Shown here in pieces: positions 16,708 to 25,128 of a stretch of DNA of 48,050 bases (its first letter is position 1; the number at the start of each line of letters is the position of its first letter). A model generated the notes under the pieces. The model ran no database searches, was not told where the DNA came from, and worked only from the letters and a program-made list of their open reading frames with translations. Made by a program: the position numbers and the translations under genes. The stretch covers positions 1 to 48,050 of the forward strand of contig JBBDNB010000060.1 in NCBI GenBank assembly GCA_040877935.1, read 5' to 3'. Source of the stretch: Chitinophagales bacterium. GTDB taxonomy: Bacteria > Bacteroidota > Bacteroidia > Chitinophagales > CAIOSU01.

Positions 16708-16766
16708 TCTGGACACATACTTTTTTGGATAGTGTCCATTTTGGATGTTTATTCTTTAATTTTTAA
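16689..16766 (+). pseudogene. Remnant of a RelE/ParE-like toxin N-terminus
   Basis: A 25-codon frame that overlaps the antitoxin end by 19 bases, in the position where a toxin gene is expected. Only about the first 14-15 residues (MAKRKVVWTHTFLDS) look toxin-like; the rest is low-complexity and stops at 16764-16766. The break falls near the hairpin 16710-16738 and the end of the opposite-strand HEPN-like gene. I found no remaining toxin sequence on the far side of that unit. Confidence 0.45.
16710..16738. terminator. Hairpin at the antitoxin 3' end
   Basis: TGGACAC (16710-16716) pairs with GTGTCCA (16732-16738) around a 15-base loop. It lies between the stops of the convergent antitoxin and HEPN-like genes, so it may terminate either; there is no T run directly after the stem. 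Confidence 0.35.
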
Positions 16767-17364
16767 CCAGTTTTTCTACCTCATCAATAACCTTAGCTGC
16801 CAGTTCAAAAGCCTGATTGATGTCCTTTTTGGTATAGTAATTTTCAACTTTTGTTAATCCTGCCAAGTGAATTTTATTTCTTTTATCTCGTAGCTCATTG
16901 ACTTCCTCTATTAGCTCATCACTGAAAAGCTTCCCTCTTTTATAAGCATCACAGATCGTTTTGAACTGGGTGTTCTTCTTGTATTTTTCATAACCAACAA
17001 TCTTTTTTACACCAAGTATTTCTTCTTTTGAGTTGATCTTATAAAGTCTTTTTCTTTCCCTGAAAACTTCCGCTTTGGGCATGATTTTCTCCTCAATAAC
17101 TAATCCTTCTTTTATTGCAACTTCAAGTCCATAATGCATTACGCCTTCTACAATAGAAGATGTATATTGAATGATATTTTTGTAAATGGAATACTCAATA
17201 GCACCAGTAATATTGAAATCTGCTTCTACTTTCAAAATAAAAACCACATACTGAAGCGCTATGGATAGATTAGTTCGGAGAGTATTGTTTTCAATAAAAT
17301 GAAATCGTTTTTCGAACTTTTCGATTTCAGGAATCTCAATGATATGTGACTTACTTTTTGCCAC
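16756..17364 (-). CDS. HEPN-like protein, possible toxin or RNase
   Basis: A 202-residue, mostly helical protein without signal peptide. Near the C-terminus NELRDKRNKIHLAGL carries an R-x6-H motif (Arg159 to His166, with N163) resembling the HEPN active site of RNA-cutting toxins and abortive-infection proteins. A helical N-terminal part (EKFEKRFHFIENNTLRTNLS) precedes it. The start is GTG at 17364, overlapping the upstream 62-residue gene by 14 bases on the same strand; that tight coupling is typical of toxin-antitoxin or defence pairs. The precise family is not recognised, and the role as toxin is inferred from the motif and the genomic setting. Confidence 0.6.
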   Translation of the reverse strand: MAKSKSHIIEIPEIEKFEKRFHFIENNTLRTNLSIALQYVVFILKVEADFNITGAIEYSIYKNIIQYTSSIVEGVMHYGLEVAIKEGLVIEEKIMPKAEVFRERKRLYKINSKEEILGVKKIVGYEKYKKNTQFKTICDAYKRGKLFSDELIEEVNELRDKRNKIHLAGLTKVENYYTKKDINQAFELAAKVIDEVEKLVKN

Positions 17365-17539
17365 CTTTAAGAAGTTCTGTCAGAGAACTATACCCCTTGT
17401 TTTTGAGGTAGGTTTCCAGATGCATATCTGATCTTACGCCATAATCTTTGCCATATTTTTTTTCAATGGTTCCAATATGCGTGTCCTTTCTCTTTTTGGA
17501 TATTTTACCGTTTTTGGTTTTTGCTCTTGTTTTCGACAT
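17351..17539 (-). CDS. Small basic protein coupled to the HEPN-like gene
   Basis: A 62-residue, very lysine-rich protein (MSKTRAKTKNGKISKKRKDT; then GTIEKKYGKDYGVRSDMHLE). The basic N-terminus suggests DNA or RNA binding, and the second half (LETYLKNKGYSSLTELL) looks like a short helical tail. It is first in a two-gene unit and overlaps the HEPN-like gene by 14 bases. It could be the antitoxin or guide for the HEPN protein. I do not recognise a characterised family. Confidence 0.55.
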   Translation of the reverse strand: MSKTRAKTKNGKISKKRKDTHIGTIEKKYGKDYGVRSDMHLETYLKNKGYSSLTELLKGGKK

Positions 17540-17628
17540 GGTAAAAATTGATGTTCATTAATCTAACTACAGACAAGCTAATTTCATTCACATAAATATA
17601 CCAATATTATTTATTCCCCTGCACACCA

Positions 17629-19026
17629 TCACATCACCCCCAACAACACAATATTCTCAATATGATGGGTCTGCGGGAACATGTCCACAGGCTGTACTTT
17701 TTCAATGCGGTAATTTTCGCAAAGGATTTCCAAATCCCTTGCCTGCGTATTGGGGTTACAACTGATATACAATAATTTTGGTGCAGCAGCTTCCGAAAGT
17801 GCCTTTACCACATCCTTGTGCATCCCCGCCCTTGGTGGGTCGGTAATGATGATATCGGGCTTTCCATATTTTCCTATCAATTCAGTATTGAAAAGATCGC
17901 GCACATCGCCCGTATAGAAATGTGCATTTTCCATTTTATTGAGCTGCGCATTTTCCTTGGCATCTTTTATGGCATCTTCCACCTGTTCAATGCCCACTAC
18001 CTTTTCGCAATGTGCCGCCACACTCAGCGCAATACTGCCAATGCCAGTATAAAGGTCGTAAATCGTTTCGCTGCCTTTCAGTTCCAACATTTCAATGGCC
18101 GTGCTGTAGAGTATTTCCGCCTGTCGGGTATTGGTCTGAAAAAATGATTTTGGGCCAATTTTGAATTGTACCCCGTTCAATTGTTCTGTAATAAATTTTT
18201 CGCCTGCATAATTGACTACCTTGTGCGGATAAATGGCATCATTGGGGGTATTGTTGACAATATAATTTAGCGATTTAATGGCGGGAAATTTCTCCAGCAA
18301 ATGATCATAAAGTGGAAACAGCCCATCCTTGAATGCATTGGCAACAGAAAAAAGCAAAAGGTAATCTCCCTTGGTATTTTTGCGAACAATCACTCCGCGC
18401 AAAAGGCCTTTTCCGGCCCTTAAATCGTAATAATCCAAATGCTGCGCAATGGTAAATGCCCTGATTTCATTCCGAATGGCATCGGACAATTCACTTTGCA
18501 GATAACAGGTTTCAATATCCAGCACTTTGTCAAAAGCCCCGGCCACGTGAAAGCCCAGTGCATGATTGACATCAAAGGTTTTGCCGCTGTCTATTTCCTC
18601 CTTTGTGAGCCACCTTCGATTGGAAAAACTGTACTCCATTTTATTGCGGTATAGGCGATCTTCTTCACAAGCAATAATTGGCTCAATTTCAGGAAAATCC
18701 AATTTTCCGATGTGTTCAAAAGCTTCTTTTACAAACCCCGCTTTATATTCCAATTGTTTGGTGTATGGAATGTTTTGCCATTTGCAACCTCCACAATTTC
18801 CAAAATTAGGACAAAAGGCCTCAATTCTATAGGGCGCAAATTGATTGTATTTTAAAACCCTGCCCTCAGCATATTGCTTCTTGTTTTTCACAATTTTAAT
18901 ATCCACATTATCACCGGGATGTGTAGCGGGAACAAACACTACCTTTCCATCCACCTTAAATAAGCCTTTTCCCTGATGTTCAATCCCGCTGATCTGGGCA
19001 TTTTCAATTATTTTTTTTCTTCTCAT
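17629..19026 (-). CDS. rlmD: 23S rRNA (uracil-C5)-methyltransferase, RlmD/RumA family
   Basis: A 465-residue SAM-dependent RNA methyltransferase. An N-terminal TRAM domain (~1-60) precedes a [4Fe-4S]-binding cluster FCPNFGNCGGCKWQ (Cys72, 78, 81, plus a fourth Cys near 174). The SAM-binding YDLYTGIGSIAL, the motif DPPRAGMHKDV and the nucleophile Cys in YISCNPNTQARDL are all present. It makes 5-methyluridine in 23S rRNA; RlmD, RlmCD and TrmA-type specificities are hard to separate by eye. It is a monocistronic gene divergent from the SpoIIE-type phosphatase. Confidence 0.88.
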   Translation of the reverse strand: MRRKKIIENAQISGIEHQGKGLFKVDGKVVFVPATHPGDNVDIKIVKNKKQYAEGRVLKYNQFAPYRIEAFCPNFGNCGGCKWQNIPYTKQLEYKAGFVKEAFEHIGKLDFPEIEPIIACEEDRLYRNKMEYSFSNRRWLTKEEIDSGKTFDVNHALGFHVAGAFDKVLDIETCYLQSELSDAIRNEIRAFTIAQHLDYYDLRAGKGLLRGVIVRKNTKGDYLLLFSVANAFKDGLFPLYDHLLEKFPAIKSLNYIVNNTPNDAIYPHKVVNYAGEKFITEQLNGVQFKIGPKSFFQTNTRQAEILYSTAIEMLELKGSETIYDLYTGIGSIALSVAAHCEKVVGIEQVEDAIKDAKENAQLNKMENAHFYTGDVRDLFNTELIGKYGKPDIIITDPPRAGMHKDVVKALSEAAAPKLLYISCNPNTQARDLEILCENYRIEKVQPVDMFPQTHHIENIVLLGVM

Positions 19027-19145
19027 TTGCGGTGCTTCATTTTCAAATCTGCAAAGTTCGCATAATTCATTTGCTTTTGTGGAAAAGCTATCCCTTTATT
19101 ATTCAGGCGATAAGTGCTATATTTCAAGTCTAATGCATCAAACTT

Positions 19146-21185
19146 GTGGCCATAAGTATTAAAAATATTGATACCAGAACCATAGTTTCCTTCCTTACTC
19201 TTTGGGCAGGAGTTAACCTGGTACTGGTAAATCGTTTTTTGTTTGAAAATATTATTCAGGATTTCCCGGGTTTTTTGATCTTAAACCTGGGGATAGGTCT
19301 TTTTTTTACCGGAACATTTTTACTTTTTAAAAGATGGACGTATAGGAACAGAAGCCTAAGCGTTTTTGGCAATTTTAAAACTATACTGGCACCAATGTCA
19401 ATTAGCATTATGGTGTTGATTCCATCTATTTTCAGCTACTTCAACCTGTATATAATACCTGAATATTGGTCACCTTTCTATTATTTTTTCTACTCCTTCA
19501 CTATTTCTGCTTATTTAATAAACATATACTACATATATTGTAATTTAATTAAAAATGAAGGCAAAAGTATGCCGATAAGGCTGCTTAAAGCATTTAGCTG
19601 GTTTTTTGCCTTTGGGTTGTTGTTTATGTTTATCCCAAAACAGTATGAGAGCAGCCTGTTTTTTCCGTATATTACTATTGGTATAATCGCAATTCTTTAT
19701 ATAGCTACCCGCTTATCCTGGATAGGGCGAATTCTCCCACATAATAAATGGCGCCTGGTCGGTTTGCTTACTGTAATTAATTTAGTCAATTTTATTGCCT
19801 TTGTACACTACAGCCTGAATATTGACAATTATTTTTTTGAAACGACCTATTATCCATTTGCGCCCTTTTTTCTTTTACTACTATTTGTAAGCGTACTAAG
19901 TTTTACCAGCCTGCTTTCCCTGCTTTTTTATATACCTATATCCGCTACGGTGGAGCGTAAAACCAATGAAATTGACCGCTTGATAAAAATTGGTAATCTT
20001 GGAAGAAATCAATCACAGGATGTAGAGCTCTATCAATATTTGCTAAAAGCAGCGGTAGAAGATACCAAGGCTATGTCGGGGTGGTTTAATTTTAAAAGTG
20101 ATGAAGAGGCATTGGTTCAGGCAAAAAATATCTCTATTGATGCCATAGAAAAAATAGAAAGCAGATTATACCACAGATTGGATCCTGCTTTTTGGAAACT
20201 GAAATATTTTGAGATCAATGCAGCAACACATCCTTATATTTTTGATAAAGAACTTTCAGGAGCAGATAAGATCATATCATTTAACTATAATATAGACTAT
20301 AAGGATGTTGGCCGCCTTTATTTGATTAAGGGTTTGCACAAAAATTTTACTGATGATCAAAAGCATTTTGTGCGGTCCTACCTTAAACAAGCCCGTTTGT
20401 CGTATCAAAGTAAGCTTTTGGTTGACAAACAAGTAGAGTCCAAAAGAGTAGATGAGGAGTTCAGGCAGGCCAGGATCATTCAGCAGAAATTATTGCCACA
20501 GTACAATGTAATGGATGATGCTATTGATTTTGATGCGTTTCTCCATCCATGCCTTGAACTTGGGGGTGATTTTTATGACCTATTTAAAATTGACAATGAC
20601 AGGATTCTTTTTATAATGGGAGATGTGGCAGGAAAGGGTTTGAGTGCTTCTTTGTATATGGCAGAACTCAAAGGGATTTTTCAAACCTTATCAACTTTTG
20701 ATCTTGATCCCAAAGAATTTATTTATAAGATCAATGAAGTGGTAATGTCTTGTTTTGAAGACAAGGTGTTTGTTACGCTTACTTATCTTATGATCAATAA
20801 AAGCGAAAAGACTTTTACCTATTCCAGGGCAGGGCAATCGCCACTACTTTATTATTGCGCTAAAAACAATGAGGTGAAATACTTTGAGGACGAAGGTATG
20901 GGGATTGGAATTATCAGAAATAACAGATTTAAAGAAAAGATTAAAATTTATAAGCACAATTACGAAAAGGGAGATGTTATACTTTTGTTTTCTGATGGTA
21001 TTAGCGAGGCAAGTAATGATGCAGAACAAATGTTTGGACTTAATGGAATAAAAAAGGCCGTTGAGCAGGCTCCCAAAGATAATGCACAAGCAATCAATAA
21101 ATTTATCAATCGAAAAATTAAAGCGCATACTTTGAAAAACCCGTATCAGGATGACCTGACATCATTGGTGATTCAATTTAAATAA
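19146..21185 (+). CDS. Membrane-bound SpoIIE/RsbU-type PP2C phosphatase
   Basis: A 679-residue protein. Residues ~10-275 contain about eight hydrophobic segments; a linker or GAF-like region follows (~285-430); the C-terminal ~240 residues are a PP2C/SpoIIE phosphatase with LELGGDFYD, MGDVAGKGLSASLYMAELKG, LFSDGISEASN and QDDLTSLVI, where the Asp residues bind Mn. Such enzymes dephosphorylate a STAS anti-sigma antagonist in response to a signal. The STAS protein and its kinase follow directly (38-base gap, then an 11-base overlap), so this is the sensor-output arm of a partner-switching module. The start is GTG at 19146; no ATG is available near it. Confidence 0.87.
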   Translation: MAISIKNIDTRTIVSFLTLWAGVNLVLVNRFLFENIIQDFPGFLILNLGIGLFFTGTFLLFKRWTYRNRSLSVFGNFKTILAPMSISIMVLIPSIFSYFNLYIIPEYWSPFYYFFYSFTISAYLINIYYIYCNLIKNEGKSMPIRLLKAFSWFFAFGLLFMFIPKQYESSLFFPYITIGIIAILYIATRLSWIGRILPHNKWRLVGLLTVINLVNFIAFVHYSLNIDNYFFETTYYPFAPFFLLLLFVSVLSFTSLLSLLFYIPISATVERKTNEIDRLIKIGNLGRNQSQDVELYQYLLKAAVEDTKAMSGWFNFKSDEEALVQAKNISIDAIEKIESRLYHRLDPAFWKLKYFEINAATHPYIFDKELSGADKIISFNYNIDYKDVGRLYLIKGLHKNFTDDQKHFVRSYLKQARLSYQSKLLVDKQVESKRVDEEFRQARIIQQKLLPQYNVMDDAIDFDAFLHPCLELGGDFYDLFKIDNDRILFIMGDVAGKGLSASLYMAELKGIFQTLSTFDLDPKEFIYKINEVVMSCFEDKVFVTLTYLMINKSEKTFTYSRAGQSPLLYYCAKNNEVKYFEDEGMGIGIIRNNRFKEKIKIYKHNYEKGDVILLFSDGISEASNDAEQMFGLNGIKKAVEQAPKDNAQAINKFINRKIKAHTLKNPYQDDLTSLVIQFK

Positions 21186-21223
21186 AACCTTTTAAATGCA
21201 TAACCGTATAAACCCCATGAAAG

Positions 21224-21565
21224 ATGGAAATAATTGAAAAGCCGGAAGAGCTGGCTGCAGAGCTGAAAGTGATAGGAGATCTGGATGCAAAATCATCGAT
21301 TCAATTAGATGAATATTTGCAAAAGGCATTTAAGCAGGAACAGTTCAACTTCTATATTGACTGTGCAGAGCTCAGGTATATTTCATCCGCAGGTTTGGGG
21401 GTGTTTATTTCTCATCTGGATTTTTTAAATCAGCATAAAGGCAAGTTTGTATTTTTTAATATGAACGATCAGGTTTTTGAAATCTTCAAAATTCTGGGTC
21501 TGCTCGAAGTAATGCAAATTGCTGAAAACAAAATAAATGCCAGGCGGTTGATGAATGAAAGCTAA
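21224..21565 (+). CDS. STAS-domain anti-sigma factor antagonist (RsbV/SpoIIAA-like)
   Basis: A 113-residue single STAS domain. The phosphorylation site lies in YISSAGLGVFIS, with Ser55 the probable phosphoacceptor by analogy with SpoIIAA. When unphosphorylated it would bind the RsbW-like kinase encoded just downstream and release that kinase's target. It is flanked by its phosphatase and its kinase, a textbook order. ATG at 21224. Confidence 0.92.
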   Translation: MEIIEKPEELAAELKVIGDLDAKSSIQLDEYLQKAFKQEQFNFYIDCAELRYISSAGLGVFISHLDFLNQHKGKFVFFNMNDQVFEIFKILGLLEVMQIAENKINARRLMNES

Positions 21566-21980
21566 TATCAGGACCATATGTTCTCAGAAAGCGTTAAGTA
21601 CTATCAGGGATTTCTTAAATGATTTTCTCCAGAGCTTAGACATTAGCACTTCTGAAATAAATCAGATTGTTCTGGCCATGGACGAGGCTGTATCCAATGC
21701 TATTATTCATGGCAATAATTCAGATGAAAGCAAAATTCTTGAAGTTGATATTAATGTTGTCGACAATAAAATTAAAATAGTGCTCTCGGATATCGGCTTT
21801 CTTGATCTGGCTAAAAGAGATGCAAAAGTTGAAAAAGCACTGGCAGATATTATCAAAGAAAAACAAAAAGGCGGTCTCGGTCTAAAGCTCATTCATTCAA
21901 TAATGGACATCGTTACCTTCTACACAAAAGATGGCCGCAGCTTCCTGATGATGCAGAAGTTTTTAAAAGAACCTGATTAA
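21555..21980 (+). CDS. RsbW-like anti-sigma factor / serine kinase
   Basis: A 141-residue GHKL ATPase. The N box QIVLAMDEAVSNAIIHGN and the G2 region GGLGLKLIHSIMD are clear. The G1 box is shortened (SDIGF rather than D-x-G-x-G), as in several Bacteroidota RsbW-like proteins. It would phosphorylate the STAS protein and hold a sigma factor or other partner. It overlaps the STAS gene by 11 bases. No sigma factor gene is in the cassette, so the final target is elsewhere or the module acts on a non-sigma partner. Confidence 0.87.
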   Translation: MKANIRTICSQKALSTIRDFLNDFLQSLDISTSEINQIVLAMDEAVSNAIIHGNNSDESKILEVDINVVDNKIKIVLSDIGFLDLAKRDAKVEKALADIIKEKQKGGLGLKLIHSIMDIVTFYTKDGRSFLMMQKFLKEPD

Positions 21981-22123
21981 GAATAAACATTACAGCTTTT
22001 CAGTCAATTCTACTTTTCTGAAAATGCCCAAGCGGCATTATAATTAAAATGGTATCAGACCAAAACTGAAGCCCCTATTTCCATTCTCTTTAAATTCCAA
22101 TTGCATAGCTCAGCAACTAATTA

Positions 22124-22154
22124 AAGATTTCTTTTTTTAAGATTTCTTTTTTTT
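22124..22154. repeat. Tandem AAGATTTC(T)n repeat upstream of the TonB-dependent receptor
   Basis: AAGATTTCTTTTTTT (22124-22138) is directly followed by AAGATTTCTTTTTTTT (22139-22154), two units with T7 and T8 tracts. The array ends 42 bases before the receptor ATG and abuts a CTTTG and a TAATTTTA box (22174-22181). Repeats and homopolymers in this position can change length by slippage. Confidence 0.7.
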
Positions 22155-22196
22155 CTTTGGAAGCTGCATAAATTAATTTTATATCAATCTGGAAGA

Positions 22197-25031
22197 ATGG
22201 GGATAATATCTCTGCGAGGCTTAACAATAACTATTTTAGTATTTACAGGCTACTTTACAGTCATTGCACAACAGGTAAATGGGGTAGTAACAGACAAAGA
22301 AACAGGTGAACCACTATTTGGAGCTTCTGTAATTATCAAAGGCACTACCACAGGAATGCAAACAGATTTCGAGGGCGAGTTTGATTTTGATGCCGGACAA
22401 GAACCGCCATTTACACTGGAAATCTCATATTTGGGCTATGAGAAAAAAGAGATAGGACTGAATGCTGATAATATCAAGCGCAAAATAAAAATACAACTTC
22501 AAAGCTCGAGTATAAATGTAGAAGGTGTAGAAGTAGTAGATACCCGACTCACCCAAAAGCTACAAGAGTCCCCGCTTACTGTTGAGTCAATGGGACTGGC
22601 GGCTATCAAACAAACCGCTTCTGCCGATTTCTATTCCGGGCTTGGCGCACTCAAAGGAGTGGATTTAACTACCGCCAGCATGGGCTTCACCATTATCAAT
22701 ACAAGGGGCTTTAACAGCACCAGGCCGGTTCGTTCCTTACAATTGGTTGATGGTGCCGACAACCAGGCGCCCGGACTTAATTTTTCCCTGGGCAATTTTG
22801 CCGGTTCCTCAGAACTGGATATTCAAAAAGTTGACCTGATTGTTGGGGCAAGTTCGGCACTTTACGGCCCCGGTGCCTTTAATGGCGTGATCAACATGAC
22901 CACCAAAAATCCTTTTTACCATCCAGGATTATCGGTGATGGTCAAAGGTGCTGAAAGAAGTTTGTTTGAAAGTGCCGTACGCTATGCACGCGTAATTAAA
23001 AACAAACACGATGTAGATAAATTTGCCTTTAAAATCAACTTCCATTACATGAGGGCCAATGACTGGGAGGCAACAAACATGCAGCCAGCTACAGATTCCC
23101 AGGTAGGGAGAAATAATCCCGGGGGATATGATGCGGTAAACAGATATGGCGATGAAAATCAAAATGAGGAAACCAATAATTTTGAATCTCCCTACGGACT
23201 AAGAATCTACCCTGGCTTGGATATTTTTCACCGTACAGGTTATGAGGAAAAAGCCCTTGTTGATTATAATGTGCGAAACCTGAAAGCTGGAGCCTCTCTA
23301 CATTATAAAGTCAACCGTGATATAGAACTGGTTGCAGCATATAATTTTGGTACCGGTACAACGGTCTATCAAGGAGATAACCGTTACAGCTTGAAAGGAC
23401 TGAAATTTCACCAGCTAAGGCTTGAACTGAGTCAACCCGATAAATTTTTCATACGTGCATACACCACTATGGAAAACGCAGGGGATACCTATGATGCTGT
23501 TTTTACCGCTTTTAAGCTCCAGGATCAGGTGAAAAGCAACGGGGATTGGAGTAAAGATTACACCACTTACTGGATAAGTAATATTCGCAATAAGGTAAAG
23601 AATCTTCCCGGGTTTCCTCCAGAAAGTCGATTGTGGTTTGGTGAAACACGAGATTCCATTTATAACCAGGCAGAAATGGTTTTGAATGAGTACCAGGACT
23701 CACTGGTAGCATGGCACCAACAAGCACGTGAATATGCTGATGGTATAGGAAACCCAAATGCCGGTAATGAAGCAAGATTAGAGCCAGGTACAGAAGAATT
23801 CCAAAAAGAATTCGATAGAATTACACAAAATACCTATCTGACAGATAGTGCGACTGGCGAAGTGACAAGGGGCACCTTATTTTATGATAAATCCAAACTG
23901 TTCCATGTACAGGGGGAGTATAAATTTGAACCCGAATTTATGGATATTATTCTGGGCGCTAACTACAGGATGTATTTACCCAATTCTAACGGCACCATTT
24001 TCAGCGATACCGCAGGAACCACTATACGCAATTGGGAATATGGGCTCTATGGAAGTCTGGAAAAAAAGGTCTTTTATGACAGATTGATTCTTACACTTTC
24101 AGGGCGGATGGACAAAAACCAAAATTTTAAATATTTGTTCTCCCCCGCAGCTTCTGTTGTTTACTCCCAAAACAACCAAACCGTCAGATTGTCTTTTTCT
24201 TCAGCATTAAGAAACCCCACATTACAGGATCAATACCTTTATTATGATTTGGGAAGGGCCATCCTAATTGGAAACATTAATGGTGTTGATTCATTGGTAA
24301 CCGTTGAATCCCTGGAAAATTATATTGCATCCAGTTTTAATTATGACACACTCGATTTTTTTAATGTGCCCCCGGTAAGGCCTGAAAGAGTTCAGTCAAT
24401 TGAAGTTGGAATTCGCAATACCTTATTTAAAAAATTATATTTGGATGCCAGCTTCTACTACAGTTGGTACAAGGATTTTCTGGGCTACAAGATAGGTGTA
24501 ACCCCACCAAGCCGTGATCCCAGTCTGCCAAGCAATTTACAGGCATACCGGATTTCAGCGAATTCACCCGACAGGGTAGAAACCTACGGTTTTTCAATAG
24601 GTCTCAATTATTACTTCTATAAAACCCTGATGTTTGCCGGAAATTATTCCTGGAATGTACTGGACAGAAAAGGTTCTGACGATCCAATTATCCCTGCGTT
24701 CAACACACCGGAGCATAAATTTAACATCGGGGTCAGTGGCAAGGATATAGTCTGGAAAATGGGCTCTAAGCGCATTAAGAATATAGGATTCAATATCAAC
24801 TACAAATGGGTGGAGGGTTTTGAATTTGAAGGATCACCGCAATTTACCGGACATGTCCCCACCTATAGCTTATTAGACGCACAACTTAGCTATACCCATA
24901 AAAAAATCTATACCACCTTTAAACTTGGCTCATCAAACGTGTTGAACAACAAGCAATACCAGACCTATGGCGGCCCTTTTATCGGCAGAATGATTTATTT
25001 CAGTGTCACTTTAGATATGAGCCACTTATAA
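22197..25031 (+). CDS. TonB-dependent outer-membrane receptor
   Basis: A 944-residue receptor. An N-terminal signal peptide (hydrophobic residues ~5-23, then AQQ) is followed by a CarboxypepD_reg-like beta-sandwich (VNGVVTDKETGEPLFGASV), a plug domain (~110-240: TRGFNSTRPVRSLQLVDGAD, then GASSALYGPGAFNGVINM) and a long beta-barrel ending in an aromatic-rich strand. It would import a large nutrient or metal complex with TonB energy. No SusD partner is next to it, so it is not a SusCD pair. The following gene encodes a secreted hydrolase-like protein, 97 bases away. ATG at 22197; a TAATTTTA element and a repeat array lie upstream. Confidence 0.92.
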   Translation: MGIISLRGLTITILVFTGYFTVIAQQVNGVVTDKETGEPLFGASVIIKGTTTGMQTDFEGEFDFDAGQEPPFTLEISYLGYEKKEIGLNADNIKRKIKIQLQSSSINVEGVEVVDTRLTQKLQESPLTVESMGLAAIKQTASADFYSGLGALKGVDLTTASMGFTIINTRGFNSTRPVRSLQLVDGADNQAPGLNFSLGNFAGSSELDIQKVDLIVGASSALYGPGAFNGVINMTTKNPFYHPGLSVMVKGAERSLFESAVRYARVIKNKHDVDKFAFKINFHYMRANDWEATNMQPATDSQVGRNNPGGYDAVNRYGDENQNEETNNFESPYGLRIYPGLDIFHRTGYEEKALVDYNVRNLKAGASLHYKVNRDIELVAAYNFGTGTTVYQGDNRYSLKGLKFHQLRLELSQPDKFFIRAYTTMENAGDTYDAVFTAFKLQDQVKSNGDWSKDYTTYWISNIRNKVKNLPGFPPESRLWFGETRDSIYNQAEMVLNEYQDSLVAWHQQAREYADGIGNPNAGNEARLEPGTEEFQKEFDRITQNTYLTDSATGEVTRGTLFYDKSKLFHVQGEYKFEPEFMDIILGANYRMYLPNSNGTIFSDTAGTTIRNWEYGLYGSLEKKVFYDRLILTLSGRMDKNQNFKYLFSPAASVVYSQNNQTVRLSFSSALRNPTLQDQYLYYDLGRAILIGNINGVDSLVTVESLENYIASSFNYDTLDFFNVPPVRPERVQSIEVGIRNTLFKKLYLDASFYYSWYKDFLGYKIGVTPPSRDPSLPSNLQAYRISANSPDRVETYGFSIGLNYYFYKTLMFAGNYSWNVLDRKGSDDPIIPAFNTPEHKFNIGVSGKDIVWKMGSKRIKNIGFNINYKWVEGFEFEGSPQFTGHVPTYSLLDAQLSYTHKKIYTTFKLGSSNVLNNKQYQTYGGPFIGRMIYFSVTLDMSHL

Positions 25032-25128
25032 GTTTTGAAAAATCCGCAAGCTTTCTTAGAAAATCAGAGAATTCATTATATATTTATGCGAGTTGGAACA
25101 TTTTAATTTAATTCAAAAACCAAAAATC

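Noticed and set aside
16098-17364. MNT nucleotidyltransferase and HEPN-like protein as one MNT-HEPN toxin-antitoxin system
   Set aside because: They are on opposite strands with an antitoxin gene between them; known MNT-HEPN pairs are adjacent on one strand.
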